From Triticum aestivum (Eukaryota > Streptophyta > Magnoliopsida > Poales > Poaceae): 64,000 nucleotides of DNA. The position numbers and the translations under genes are program-made. Where the stretch lies: contig NC_057808.1 in assembly GCF_018294505.1 (NCBI RefSeq), positions 358,472,696 through 358,536,695 on the forward strand, in the 5' to 3' direction. Of this stretch, positions 32,353-43,054 are shown piece by piece (position 1 is the first letter of the stretch; every line of letters starts with the position of its first letter). The notes beneath the pieces are model-generated. The model was not told where the DNA came from and searched no databases. It worked only from the letters and a program-made list of their open reading frames with translations.

Positions 32353-33757
32353 TGATAACCCACAAGTATAGGGGATCGCAACAGTTTTCGAGGGTAGAGT
32401 ATTCAACCCAAATTTATAGATTCGACACAAGGGGAGCCAAAGAATATTTGAAGGTATTAGCAGCTGAGTTGTCAATTCAACCACACCTGGAGATTATTAT
32501 CTGCAGCAAAGTGATCAGTAGCAAGGTTGTTTGATAGTTTTGATAGTAGTAGCAGTAGTAACGGTAACAGTGATAGCAGTAATTTTGTAGCAAGTGTAAT
32601 AGTGATGATAGTAGTAGTAACTTAGCAGAAATAAGATAAATTCGTAGGCATTGGATCGGTGACTTGTTGGATGATATTCATCATGTGACAGTTATAACCT
32701 AGGGCGATACGGCACTAGCTCCAGTACATCGATATAATGTAGGCATGTATTCTGTAAATAGTCATATGTGCTTTATTAAAAGAACTTGCATGACATCTTT
32801 TGTCCTACCCTCCCGTGGCAGCGGGGTCCATATTGGAAACTAAGGGATATTAAGGCTTCCTTTTAATAGAGAACCGGAACAAAGCATTAACACATAGTGA
32901 ATACATGGACTCCTCAAACTACGGTCCTCACCGGGAGTGGGCCCGGTTGTTGTCACTCCGGGGTTGCCGGATCATAACACGTAGTAGGTGACTATAACTT
33001 GCAAGATCGGATCTAAAACATGGATATAATGATGAATTCATAAACGGTTCAGATCTGAGTTCATGGCACCCGGGCCAAAAGTGACAAGCATTAAGCATAG
33101 CAAAGTCACAACAACATCAATCTAAGAACATAGTGGATACTAGGGATCAAGCCCTAACAAAACTAACTCAATTACATGATGAATCTCATCCAACTCCTCA
33201 CCGACCAGCGAGCCTACGAAGGAATTACTCACTCCCGGTGGGGAGCATCATGCAATTGGCGATGGAGAAGGGTTGGTGATGACGAAGAACGAAGATCCCG
33301 CTCTCCGGAGCCCCAAACGGACTCCAGATCTGCCCTCCCGAGGAAGAACAGGGCTTGGCGGTGGCTCCGTCTCGTGGATCACGATAATTCTTTCTCCCTT
33401 ATTTATTGTATCCAAAAATAGGAATTTATAGTGTCAGGGTTGAGGTCTGCGGGGCCACCAGGTGGGTACAACCCACCTAGGCGCGCCAGGAGAGGGGGGC
33501 GCGCCCTGGTGGGTTATGCCCACCCAGGGGCCCCTCTCCGGTGGGTCTTGGCTCCAGAAATTCTTATTTATTATATAAAAATTCCTCGTGAAGTTTCTTT
33601 CCATTCCGAGAACTTTTATTTCATCACAAAAACAACACCATGGTAGTTCTGCTGAAAACAGCGTCAGTCCGGGGTTAGTTTCATTCAAATCATGCAAATT
33701 AGAGTCCAAAACAAGAGGAAAAGCATGAGAAAAATTAGATACGTTGGAGACGTATCA
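32353..33757 (-). repeat. 3' LTR of the gypsy element
   Basis: On the minus strand it begins TGATACGTCTCCAACG at 33757 and ends TTGTGGGTTATCA at 32353, giving TG...CA termini and a length of 1405 bp. A GC-rich inverted pair (GGGTACAACCCACC and related TGGGTTATGCCCACC) lies at 33470-33530. The 5 bp left of it are ACGAC; the partner on the right has been lost with the 5' LTR. Confidence 0.8.
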
Positions 33758-33776
33758 ACTCCCCCAAGCTTAAACC
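33758..33776 (-). other. Polypurine tract of the gypsy element
   Basis: Immediately upstream of the 3' LTR in element orientation lies GGTTTAAGCTTGGGGGAGT, a purine-rich plus-strand primer site. A very similar TAAGCTTGGGGGAGT occurs at 35781-35795, about 2 kb upstream, near the end of the second ORF. Confidence 0.7.
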
Positions 33777-35819
33777 TTTGCTTATCATCAAGCAATTCAG
33801 TTGATAAACTGAAAGTGAGATAGAAAAACTTTTACGAACTCTTTTGCTCTTGTTTGCATAAATAAGCTTAAACAACACCCAGGTTTGCAGCCAACATTAT
33901 AACTAACCATGTCGACAAAAACACTTAAAGACTATATTAACTCATATCAATGACATAATCAGCTAGCGAGCAATAATAAGATATCTCAAACGGTAACACG
34001 TTGTCAAAACAACCATGATATAATATGACAATAGTGGTATCTCGCTAGCCCTTTCTGAGACTGCAAAACTTAAATGCAGAGCACCTCCAAAGTTCAAGCA
34101 GCGACTAAACATTGTAATTCATGGTAGAAAAGATCCAGTCATGATGCACCCAACATTAGCTACACACAATGCATAAATCATGACATCTGTGCTCTACTCA
34201 GTTTCTGGCGCTTGTTTTTAGAAGGTGATGACACAACATAAATGTAAATAGAAAGTCCCTTCGCAAAGGGAAGCAGTGATTTGCAGAGGTGCCAGAACTC
34301 AATTTTTAAAACAGATATAAATGATATTTTGAGACATGCACCCTTCTTATTCACTTCACGACCATCAGTTATCAACGTCTTCCATGCTAAGCATGCTAGT
34401 GGCGGTTCCCAAGCGATAAAAGTAAAGGTTTTGACTCCATTGGGAGTTTTTGTTTGATTATTTAAGAGATGAACTCTTTTTCATGTTTGCAGTTTGGGAC
34501 TGGGCATCCCTATTACCGCGCATTTTCTCATGCGATGGCAAGTGAATAAACACTTGACCTGAGAATAACCCACTTAGCATGGAAGATATCGACCACCTCC
34601 TGTCGTTCCATGAACGATCCAGGCACACAAAAAGGATAATTTTTAGAAGTCTTTAGAGGTGGCACATGCAAATTTACTTAGGACGGCAGGGTAATAGCAT
34701 ATATAGGTAGGTATGGTGGACTCATCTGGAATAACTTTGGGTTCAAGGTTTTTGATGTACAAGCAGAATTCCCACTTAGTACAGGCGAAGGCTAGCAATT
34801 TAGATTGAGAAGCGGCCAGCTAGAGAGCAACAACGATCCTAACCATGCATTATGCATAAGTAACATTGGACACTAGCATGAGTAGGATATGAACACCATG
34901 AACATAAATATCATAGAGGCTATGTTGGTTTTGATTCAACTACATGCATGAACATGTGCCAAGTCAAGCCACTCGAACATTCATAGGAGGATACCATATC
35001 ATCATACTACATCACAATCATTTTAATGCTATGTTGATATCCAAGATGAATCATTATTCACTCCTAGCTACTTATGCATGGCATGAGAAACTATAATCTC
35101 TAATTGTCATTGCAAACATGTTTAATCATAATGGGCCGAATCATGGATACTAGGTTAAACATATTTACACAAACATAACAGGTCAAGTTCATACCAGTTT
35201 CTCTCTGCCACGACCAGTTCATCGAATGTCGTCATTATTGCCTTTCACTTGCATGACCGAACGATATGAAAATAATAATAGTGCAAGAGTGCCATCGACT
35301 AAGCTGGAATCTACAAACATTTTATTCAATAGGAGAAGACAAGGTAAAATGTGCTCTTTATTAGTTCAACAATTATTCATATGAGAGCCACTCAACATTT
35401 TCATCGTGGTCTTCTCCTTGGCACAACTCGAATAAAAGGAAAAGAAATTCAGATAAACACACTGAAATAACTTTGGAGATTTTGGTTTTCTTCAACAAGC
35501 AAATAAAAGGGAAAAGCAAAAACGACAAAAACTATTTACACGGGAAAGCTCCCAACAAGCAAAAGAGGAACAAGGAAATCTTTTTGGATTTTCTTTTTAG
35601 TACTACTACTAAGCATGCATAGATACTACAACTTTTTTTTTGTTTTTCTAAAGTTTTTCAAACACACAAGAAGAAAGCAAGAAAATAAATCTAAGCATGG
35701 ATGATACAATGGAAAAGTGTGAATACCGACAAATAGAATGATATGTAGACATAAATGTAATGTCGGTAAGGAACACGTACTCCCCCAAGCTTAGGCTTTT
35801 GGCCTAAGTTGGTAGTAGA
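33777..35819 (-). other. Long untranslated region between ORF2 and the 3' LTR
   Basis: No gene or protein motif is visible in these 2 kb, which belong to the gypsy element. Many stops in all frames and an AT-rich composition fit a 3' untranslated part of a non-autonomous element. A second polypurine-like motif lies at its upstream edge. Confidence 0.55.
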
Positions 35820-38504
35820 TCAATAGCCTGGATGGTAGTAGGGATCCTGAGGAGCAAGCATCCACTCATCCCACTGCTGAGGCTCCTCCTGTGCTGCCTC
35901 CACAGCAGCCTGAGCGTTCCGGTAGGCGATGATGTCTGCAGGCATAATCCGGTATCCGCCCCTGGCAGCAGAATCAAACAAAGCAGGTGCAGGAAATGGA
36001 ATAATGATACGTCTCCAATGTATCTATAATTTTTATTATTCCATGCTATTATATTATCCATCTAGGATGTTTTATATGCGTTTATATGCTATTTTATATG
36101 ATTTTTGGGACTAACCTATTAACCTAGAGCCCAATGCCAGTTTCTGTTTTTTCCTTGTTTTTGAGTTTTACAGAAAAGGAATACCAAACTGAGTCCAATT
36201 GACGTGCCAATTTTTGATGATTTTTTATGGACCAAAAGAAGCCCCCGGAGTAAAATAGTTGGGCTAGAATAGTCCCGAGCCATCCACGAGGGTGGAGGGC
36301 GAGCCCTACCCCCTGGGTGCGCCCCTACCTCGTGGATGACTCGGAGACCCCCCAGACGTGAGACCGACGCCAAAAATTCCTATAAATACATAAACCCCCG
36401 AAAAGAAACCTAGATCGGGAGTTCAGCCGCCGCAAGCCTCTGTAGCCACCAAAAACCAATCGGGACCCTGTTCCGGCACCCTGACGGAGGGGGAATCATC
36501 ACCGGGGGCCATCTTCATCATCCCGGCGCTCTCCATAACGAGGAGGGAGTAGTTCACCCTCGGGGCTGAGGGTATGTACCAGTAGCTATGTGTTTGGTCT
36601 CTCTCTCTCTCATGTTCTTGATTTGGCACGATCTTGATGTACCGCGAGCTTTGCTACTATAGTTGGATCTTATTATGTTTCTCCCCCTCTACCTTCTTGT
36701 AATGGATTGAGTTTTCCCTTTGAAGTTATCTTATCGGATTGAGTCTTTAAGGATTTGAGAACACTTGATGTATGTCTTGCATGGGATACCTGCGGTGACA
36801 ATGGGGTATTCTATTGATTTACTTGATGTATGTTTTGGTGATCAACTTGCGGGTTCCGTGACCTTGGGAATCTATGCATAGGGGTTGGCACACGTTTTCG
36901 TCTTGACTCTCCGGTAGAAACTTTGGGGCACTCTTTGAAGTTCTTTGTGTTGGTTGAATAGATGAATCTGAGATTGTGTGATGCATATCGTATAATCATA
37001 CCTGCGGATACTTGAGGTGACATTTGAGTATCTAGGTGACATTAGGGTATTGGCTGATTAGTGTCTTAAGGTGTTATTTTACTACGAACTCTAGGGCTGT
37101 TTGTGACACTTATAGGAATATCCCAATGGATTGACCGGAAAGAATAACTTTGAGGTGGTTTTGTACCCTACAATAATCTCTTCGTTTGTTCTCCGCTATT
37201 AGTGACTTTGGAGTGACTCTTTGTTGCACGTTGAGGGATTGTTATATGATCCAGTTATGTTATTATTGTTGAGAGAACTTGCACTAGTGAAAGTATGAAC
37301 CCTAGGCCTTGTTTCAACGCAATGCAATACCGTTTTCGCTCACTTTTATCATTAGTTACCTTGCTGTTTTTATATTTTCAGATTACAAAAACCTATATCT
37401 ACCATCCATATTGCGCTTGTATCACCATCTCTTTGCTGAAGTAGTGCACCTATACAATTTACCATTGTATTGGGTGTGTTGGGGACACAAGAGACTCTTT
37501 GCTATTTGGTTGCAGGGTTGTTTGAGAGAGACCATCTTCATCCTACGCCTCCCACGGATTGATAAACCTTAGGTCATCCACTTGAGGGAAATTTGCTACT
37601 GTCCTACAAACCTCTGCACTTGGAGGCCCAACAACGTCTACAAGAAGAAGGTTGTGTAGTAGACATCAAATAACATCACGAGTTTTAACGCTAAAGACCA
37701 GGTTATAAGGAATGGCAATATCAGGACGATCATGTGCAAGAAAGTGATGGTGTTCCATGGCTGCACGGTCTAGGTAAACCTTGGTCAGAGGGTAAGCATG
37801 AGGGCATATCGCAACCTCGAAATGAGCTGCCAAACGAGTGGCAAAAATCCCACCATGTATTTCAACCTGTGATTTATTAAGATGGAGGCGACAAGCCACA
37901 ATAGCTCCCAAGCTATAAGTGCTGTCACCCTCCAGTCCCCGGCGTAAAACAACAAAGTCTGGTGCGCTGAGCGCACCTACTTTCTTTCTAGCAAGCAGGC
38001 ACTTAGCAACAAATAAAGCAAAATAATGAACAGCAGGAAAGTGTAAGCTAACAGCCGTGGTGGCTGACACCCCTCTCTCATCTCCCACTGAAAAGTGCGA
38101 TAAAAATCCTCAAACCCAGCCGGTCTAGGCTCGGCTAAGCTCCCATCTGAAGGGATCATGCGTATGCCACAAAATTCTATAAGTGGTATCTGATGGTTTT
38201 CAGCATATAGATCAAAGCTCACTTCAGGAGGATTATTTCTAGGCAAGAAAGTAAAGCTCTGAACAGAGATGTTTGTGAGGATTTGGTGCTGGTCACACTC
38301 ATCTGCGATGAAGTTGGTGAGGCCGGCATTCGCAACATATTGTGTGAACTCCTCAAAAATTCCAGCTTCTTGCAGGAACGGGGTGTGCAGCCATTCGCAC
38401 GACCGTACCTCCGCCAACCTCCGAGGGTGGAGATCACTATCAGAAGACTCCCCAATAACACCCTTGGAGTTCTTCTTCGAGCCAAACTTCCTGAAGATAT
38501 TCAT
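35820..38504 (-). pseudogene. Second ORF of the gypsy element, split by a solo LTR
   Basis: Starts at ATG 38504 (MNIFRKFGSKKNSKG), probably after a short intron with a TTTTCAG acceptor. The first part runs to about 38080, where a frameshift occurs (the second part reads on from RGVSATTAVSLHF). It is interrupted at 37669 by the solo LTR and goes on at 36004 to the end HPGY and a TGA at 35820. Across the insertion the frame is continuous once the LTR and one 5-bp duplicate are discounted. The protein is of the uncharacterised type carried by Athila-related grass elements. I see no signal peptide or membrane anchor that would support an envelope function. Confidence 0.65.
36005..37668 (+). mobile_element. 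Solo LTR with perfect AATAA target duplication
   Basis: It begins TGATACGTCTCCAATG and ends GTAGTAGACATCA, with TG...CA ends and 1664 bp in length. AATAA flanks it at 36000-36004 and 37669-37673. There is no primer site, internal region or second LTR. A TATA-like CTATAAATAC lies at 36380-36390 after the conserved GAGGGTGGAGGGCG stretch. Solo LTRs arise by recombination between the two LTRs of a full element. It is the youngest insertion seen in this nest. Confidence 0.9.
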
Positions 38505-38869
38505 GTTCGCGTACAATTTTCTGAAAATAAAAAATTTTGAGGTGACAAAAATTTATCAACAAAAGTTTATGAAATTGATAGCAACTACTCATAGGGATAC
38601 ATAGAGGCCATAGCAAGCATTCAAACTACTTGGAACACTAAGAATTCAACATGCAAGCACATCTACAGCGGCACCAAGAGTAGCTAATTATTCAAAGTAT
38701 AAACCATTGAAGCAAAAACTAATTGGACAAATGGTGGAGTCACATACCAAGCAACAATCCCCCGAAACAGTTTCGGAAACGGAGCTTTGAGCAAAGAGAT
38801 CGAAATCCGCGGGTTTGAGCTCAAGAACACGGGAGAGAGAGCAATGGAGATAAGTGATGATGTGGGCTA

Positions 38870-39110
38870 AAGAGATAAGTGAGGGGGCCCACGTGGGGAC
38901 CACAACCCACTAGGGCGCCTGGGGGTCCTGGCGCGCCCAGGTGGGTTGTGCCCACCTGGTGCACCTCCCTCTGGTATTATTTGCACCAAAAATTCATAAA
39001 TATTTAGGAAAAAATCATGTTCAATTTTCAGAGCATTCCGAGAACTTTTATTTTTGGGTCATTTTTTATTGCACGAAAAATTCAGAAAACAGACAAAACA
39101 TGGCATTTTA
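38870..39110 (-). repeat. LTR-like segment inside the gypsy element, upstream of ORF2
   Basis: ACCACAACCCACTAGGGCGCCTGGG, GGCGCGCCCAGGTGGGTTGTGCCCACCTGG and CATTCCGAGAACTTTTATTT resemble GTACAACCCACCTAGGCGCGCC, CGCGCCCTGGTGGGTTATGCCCACC and CATTCCGAGAACTTTTATTT at 33466-33631 in the 3' LTR, in the same order. The segment sits between protease and ORF2. Confidence 0.6.
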
Positions 39111-39276
39111 TTTTATTTAACTAATAAAAACAGAAAACAAAAGATAGGGAAAAAAGGTAGTGCTTACTAAATTCATCAACTTCATACCGCTAAAAAATGA
39201 TTCATTAATAAGGTTGATCATGTCTTATTAACAACCACTTTCGATTAGCATGGAACCGAAGAACTTTCGTAAATCA

Positions 39277-39856
39277 CTAAGTTACCTCAATGGGGATATG
39301 AATGTCCCCAACAATAAGCATTTCATATTTCTTTTTGACAGTAGGTAGAGGTATTTGAAAACTTCCAATAGTGATTGACGGAGATTTTTCAATAACATTA
39401 ATACCATTCACTTCTAATTGTTTCTTCGGAAAGTGCACTGTATGCTCATTACCATTAATATGAAAAGTGACCTTGCTTTTATTGCAATCAATAACAGCAC
39501 CTGCAGTATTCAAGAAGGGTCTACCAAGGATAATCGACATGTTGTCGTCCTCGGGCATCTCAAGTATAACAAAGTCAGTCAAAATAGTAACATTAGCAAC
39601 AACAACGGGCACATCCTCACAAACCGATAGGTATGGCAGTTGACTTGTCAGCCATTTGCAAAGATATTTCAGTAGGTGTGAGTTTATTCAAGTCAAGTCT
39701 TTTATATAAAGAGAAAGGCATAACACTAACACCAGCTCCTAAATCACACAAAGCGGTTTTCACATAATTCTTTTTGATAGAGCAAGGTATAGTTGGTATT
39801 CCCGGATCTCCAAGTTTTTTAGGTACTCCATCCTTAAAACTATAATTAGCAAGCAT
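39277..39856 (-). pseudogene. Retropepsin-like protease region of the gypsy element
   Basis: On the minus strand, MLANYSFKDGVPKKLGDPG precedes the aspartic protease motif CDLGAGVSVMPFSLYKRL, with DLGA in place of DTGA as in Athila-type elements, and then MSIILGRPFLNTAGAVID with the conserved ILGRPFL. A frame break lies near 39617-39630, between two overlapping frames. An in-frame stop separates it from the end of gag near 39870. Its role would be to process the Gag polyprotein. Confidence 0.75.
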
Positions 39857-40295
39857 AGTGGAGATTTAAGCTTCCGGTATTTTTCTCTTATTAGTGATGA
39901 TTTCTTTCATATACTTTGCATAAGGAGGCATTTTCAAGATATCAGTCAAGCGAGTACGCAAAAAGACTGGCCTCAGCATTTCAGCAAAGCGTTCAAATTC
40001 TTCATCATCTTTCTTTTTAGTTGAATTGGGTGGAAAAGGCATAGGTTTTTGAATCCACGGTTCTCTTTATTTACCGTGTTTTCTAACAACAAAGTCTCTT
40101 TTATCATACCTTTTATTCTTAGGTTGTGGGTTATCAAGATCAACAGGTGGTTCTATCTCAACATCATTATCTAGTTCTTTATCATTTGGTTGAGTGTCTT
40201 CATGAACCTCATCATTATCTTTTTCATTATCACTAGGTGGATGTTCATTACCAGATTGAGTTTCAGCATCAGAGATAGAAGTTTCATTTTCATTA

Positions 40296-42047
40296 TCAGG
40301 AGGTTATTTCAGGTTCACTAGAAGTGTGCAAAGTCCTATCATTTTTGTTCTTCTTTTTCTTTTTAGAAGGACTAGATGCACTAGTGTTGTTTCTTTGTGA
40401 ATCTTGTTCAATTCTTTTTGGGTGTCCCTCAGGATAAAGTGGTTCCTGAGTCATTTTACCTCCTCTAGTTGCAACTCTAACAGCAAAGTCATGCATATTA
40501 TGATTCATTTCATCAAGTAATTCTCTATGTGATTTAGCAACTTGTTCTAGTTGAGTTTGAACCATAGAAGCATGTTTTCCAACACCTCTAACATCATTTG
40601 AGATTCTAAATAACAAGTCACTCAAGCGAGCAATCATATCCGAATTGTATTTCAATTGTTTCATAACATTTACATTGAAGTGATCTTGTTTTCTAATATA
40701 GTTTTCAAACTCATAAAGGCATTGGCTAGGATGCATATTGTGAGGATTGTCATTATCATTGAACTTCATTAAAGAATTTAGCTCTACCACCTTAGGCAGT
40801 GGTGGTGTATTAAGCCCATGCATTTCTTCAATAGGAGGTAAATTTTTAACATCCTCAGCTTTAATACTTTTTTCCTTCATAGATTTCTTTGCCTCTTGCA
40901 TATCTTCAGGACTGAGATATAATATACCCCTCTTCTTCGGACTGGGTTTAGGTGGTGGTTCAGGAATAGTCCAATCATCATAATTTTTTAATATGTTATT
41001 CAATAATTCTTCAGCTTGTCCAACAGTTCGTTCCCTGAAAACACAACTAGCACAACTATCTAGGAAGTCCCTAGAAGCATAGGTTAGTCCAATATAGAAG
41101 ATATCAAGTATTTCATTTTTCTTAAAAGGATGATCAGGAAAAGCATTAAGTAACTGGAAAAGCCTCCCCCAAGCTTGTGGGAGACTCTCTTCTTTAGTTT
41201 GCACAAAGTTAAATATTTCCTGTAAGGCAGCTTGTTTCTTATGAGCAGGAATATTTTTTAAAGAAGTAATAAATCTTATCCTGGGGACTACGCACACAAC
41301 TAGGAGCAAGAGTATTGTACCAAGATTTAGCATCACCCTTTAATGAGAAATGAAATAATTTGAGAATAAAGTAATAGCGAGTATTCTCATCATGAGTAAA
41401 AAGGGTGGCTATATCATTCAACTTAGTAAGATGTGCCACAACAGTTTTAGTTTCATAACCATGGAAATGATCAGATTCAGCCAAAGTAATTAACTCTGGG
41501 TCGATAGAGAATTCATAATCCTTATCATCAATAAAAGTAGGTGAAGTAGCAAACTAGGATCACACTTCATTCTAGCATTCAGAGATTTTTCTTTATACTT
41601 GTGTAGTAATTTCTCTAGATCATCTCTATCCTTACAAGCAAGAATATCTCTAGTTGTCTCCTCATTCATAAAATAACCTCCCTGTACCTTACGAAATTCA
41701 TATCTAGGAAGACTAGTTCTCGCAGGTGTTTCAGGAGTTTTAGTTTCAAGCTCATCATCAGATTCAACAACATCATGTTGTATTACTCTAGCAATTTGTT
41801 TATTAAGAAATTCACCAAGTGGCACATCATCATTATCAAGCAAGGTACTAGCATCATCATAAGCATCATTCATAGTAGAAGTAGCATCATCAATAACTTG
41901 CGACACATTAGAATTGATAGCATGTGGTGGTGTTGCAAGTTTACTCATAACAGAAGGTGAATCTAAAGCAGAACTGGATGGCAGTTTCTTACCTCCCCTT
42001 GTCTTTGAGGGAAATATCTTAGTCTTAGCGTCCTTCAGATTCTTCAT
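40296..42047 (-). pseudogene. Athila-type gag of the gypsy element
   Basis: Starts at ATG 42047 (MKNLKDAKTKIFPSKTRGGKK), 50 bp downstream of the primer site. Frameshifts near 41555 and 41300 break it. The retrotransposon Gag core is recognisable: FHFSLKGDAKSWYNTLAPS and then PAHKKQAALQEIFNFVQTKEESLPQAWGRL spread over two frames. A lysine-rich tail (SPSKKKKKNKND) ends near 40296. No CCHC zinc knuckle is visible. Gag would form the particle core in the cytoplasm. Confidence 0.75.
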
Positions 42048-42095
42048 AGTGATAATATGATAATAATCCCAAGTGACTCAACAAATATAGTTATG

Positions 42096-42114
42096 CTCCC
42101 CCGCAACGGCGCCA
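42096..42114 (-). other. Primer binding site, tRNA-Asp type
   Basis: On the minus strand TGGCGCCGTTGCGGGGGAG matches, with one difference, the complement of the 3' end of plant tRNA-Asp, which grass gypsy elements commonly use as primer. It sits about 12 bp from the residual LTR end at 42126, somewhat farther than usual. Confidence 0.75.
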
Positions 42115-42143
42115 GAAAAAGGTCTTTATAACCCACAAGTATA

Positions 42144-43050
42144 TGGAGGGGTGTTTTGGCTCCCGGGTCCAGATGCTCTCGCTACCTAGGTCGTGGGTTT
42201 GCGCTGTGGGATTTGTGCCACACATTATCCAGTTTGATATACAGGTACAGAATATGATTGAATACACAGGCGTGGGGTCATGTACGTAGAGCGTCAGGCA
42301 ACCGCGCGTGCTCACCCATGGGTGTAGTTAATGGATGGACAACACGCATCTATTTGTGGCCTGCCGCGTGCCGTGTGCATCTGGTTTGGAACTGTACACT
42401 GCTGGACCCACGAGTCAGCCCAAGCTGGAATGAGTGCATCCCCATCCACCAGTTTCGTGCTCAATTTCAGGGCAAAGGGGATCGAGACGGGGAAAAAAAG
42501 AGCAAGTGTCTGCGGGAAAAAAAGTCAGCGAGGAACATGATGTTATTCTTAATGCCATGATGTAATTTGAAGAAAATGATGTTATCGAAAAGAAAATCCA
42601 TCTTGACGACGTGATGTGTTCTTACCGAGAAATCACACTAAAGGAGGTGTAGGTGTGTTAAGTAAGGTGTATCCAGTCTAGCCTCTGAATCCAATTGGTC
42701 GTGCCAACGTATAAGAATGGAGCCAACCTCATGATCAATCATGTGGGCGCCTATGAGTTGTTGGACTATGTCATGCCCAGTAATTCTGATCAAGCCGAGC
42801 ACGCGATGAACTATCCAGTTCCTCTAATGGAAAATGTTGTGTTACTAACTAAGACGTGGAATGAATAAATCGACACAGGAATGAATGGTGTGACATACAA
42901 GCGTAGCTGACCTTGCAAGCTGCTTCTCAAGTAGTGCCAAGAGATGAGGCTTCAGCAACTCGCAGGTTTCAGTTTTTGGGTGAGGACCGGACGTCCAATA
43001 AACCACGGGTTGCTAGCATAGCTTCTAGATGTTATGTACTTCCGATTCGG
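42144..43050. other. Unassigned sequence replacing the gypsy 5' LTR
   Basis: From GGAGGGGTGTTTTGGCTCCCGGG onward the sequence has no relation to the LTR. It carries no convincing gene; the longest stretch of protein-like reading (plus strand, about 42718-42868) is only about 50 codons. The junction marks a deletion or a later insertion. Confidence 0.4.
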
Positions 43051-43054
43051 GAGA

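Larger units (their letters stand above)
32353..42143 (-). mobile_element. Athila-like Ty3/gypsy retrotransposon, non-autonomous
   Basis: Order on the minus strand: remnant of the 5' LTR (42143-42126), primer site, gag (from 42047), protease-like region, a second ORF, long untranslated region, polypurine tract and the full 3' LTR (33757-32353). The LTR runs TGATACGTCTCC to GGGTTATCA. No reverse transcriptase or integrase is found. The 5' LTR is reduced to about 18 bp, which carries a change in its terminal dinucleotide, and is followed by unrelated sequence, so a deletion removed it. The element landed in the copia integrase gene and itself carries a solo LTR at 36005-37668. Confidence 0.8.

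Noticed and set aside
35820..38504. Envelope-like function for the second gypsy ORF
   Set aside because: No signal peptide, membrane anchor or glycosylation pattern is visible; the protein is merely of unknown function.
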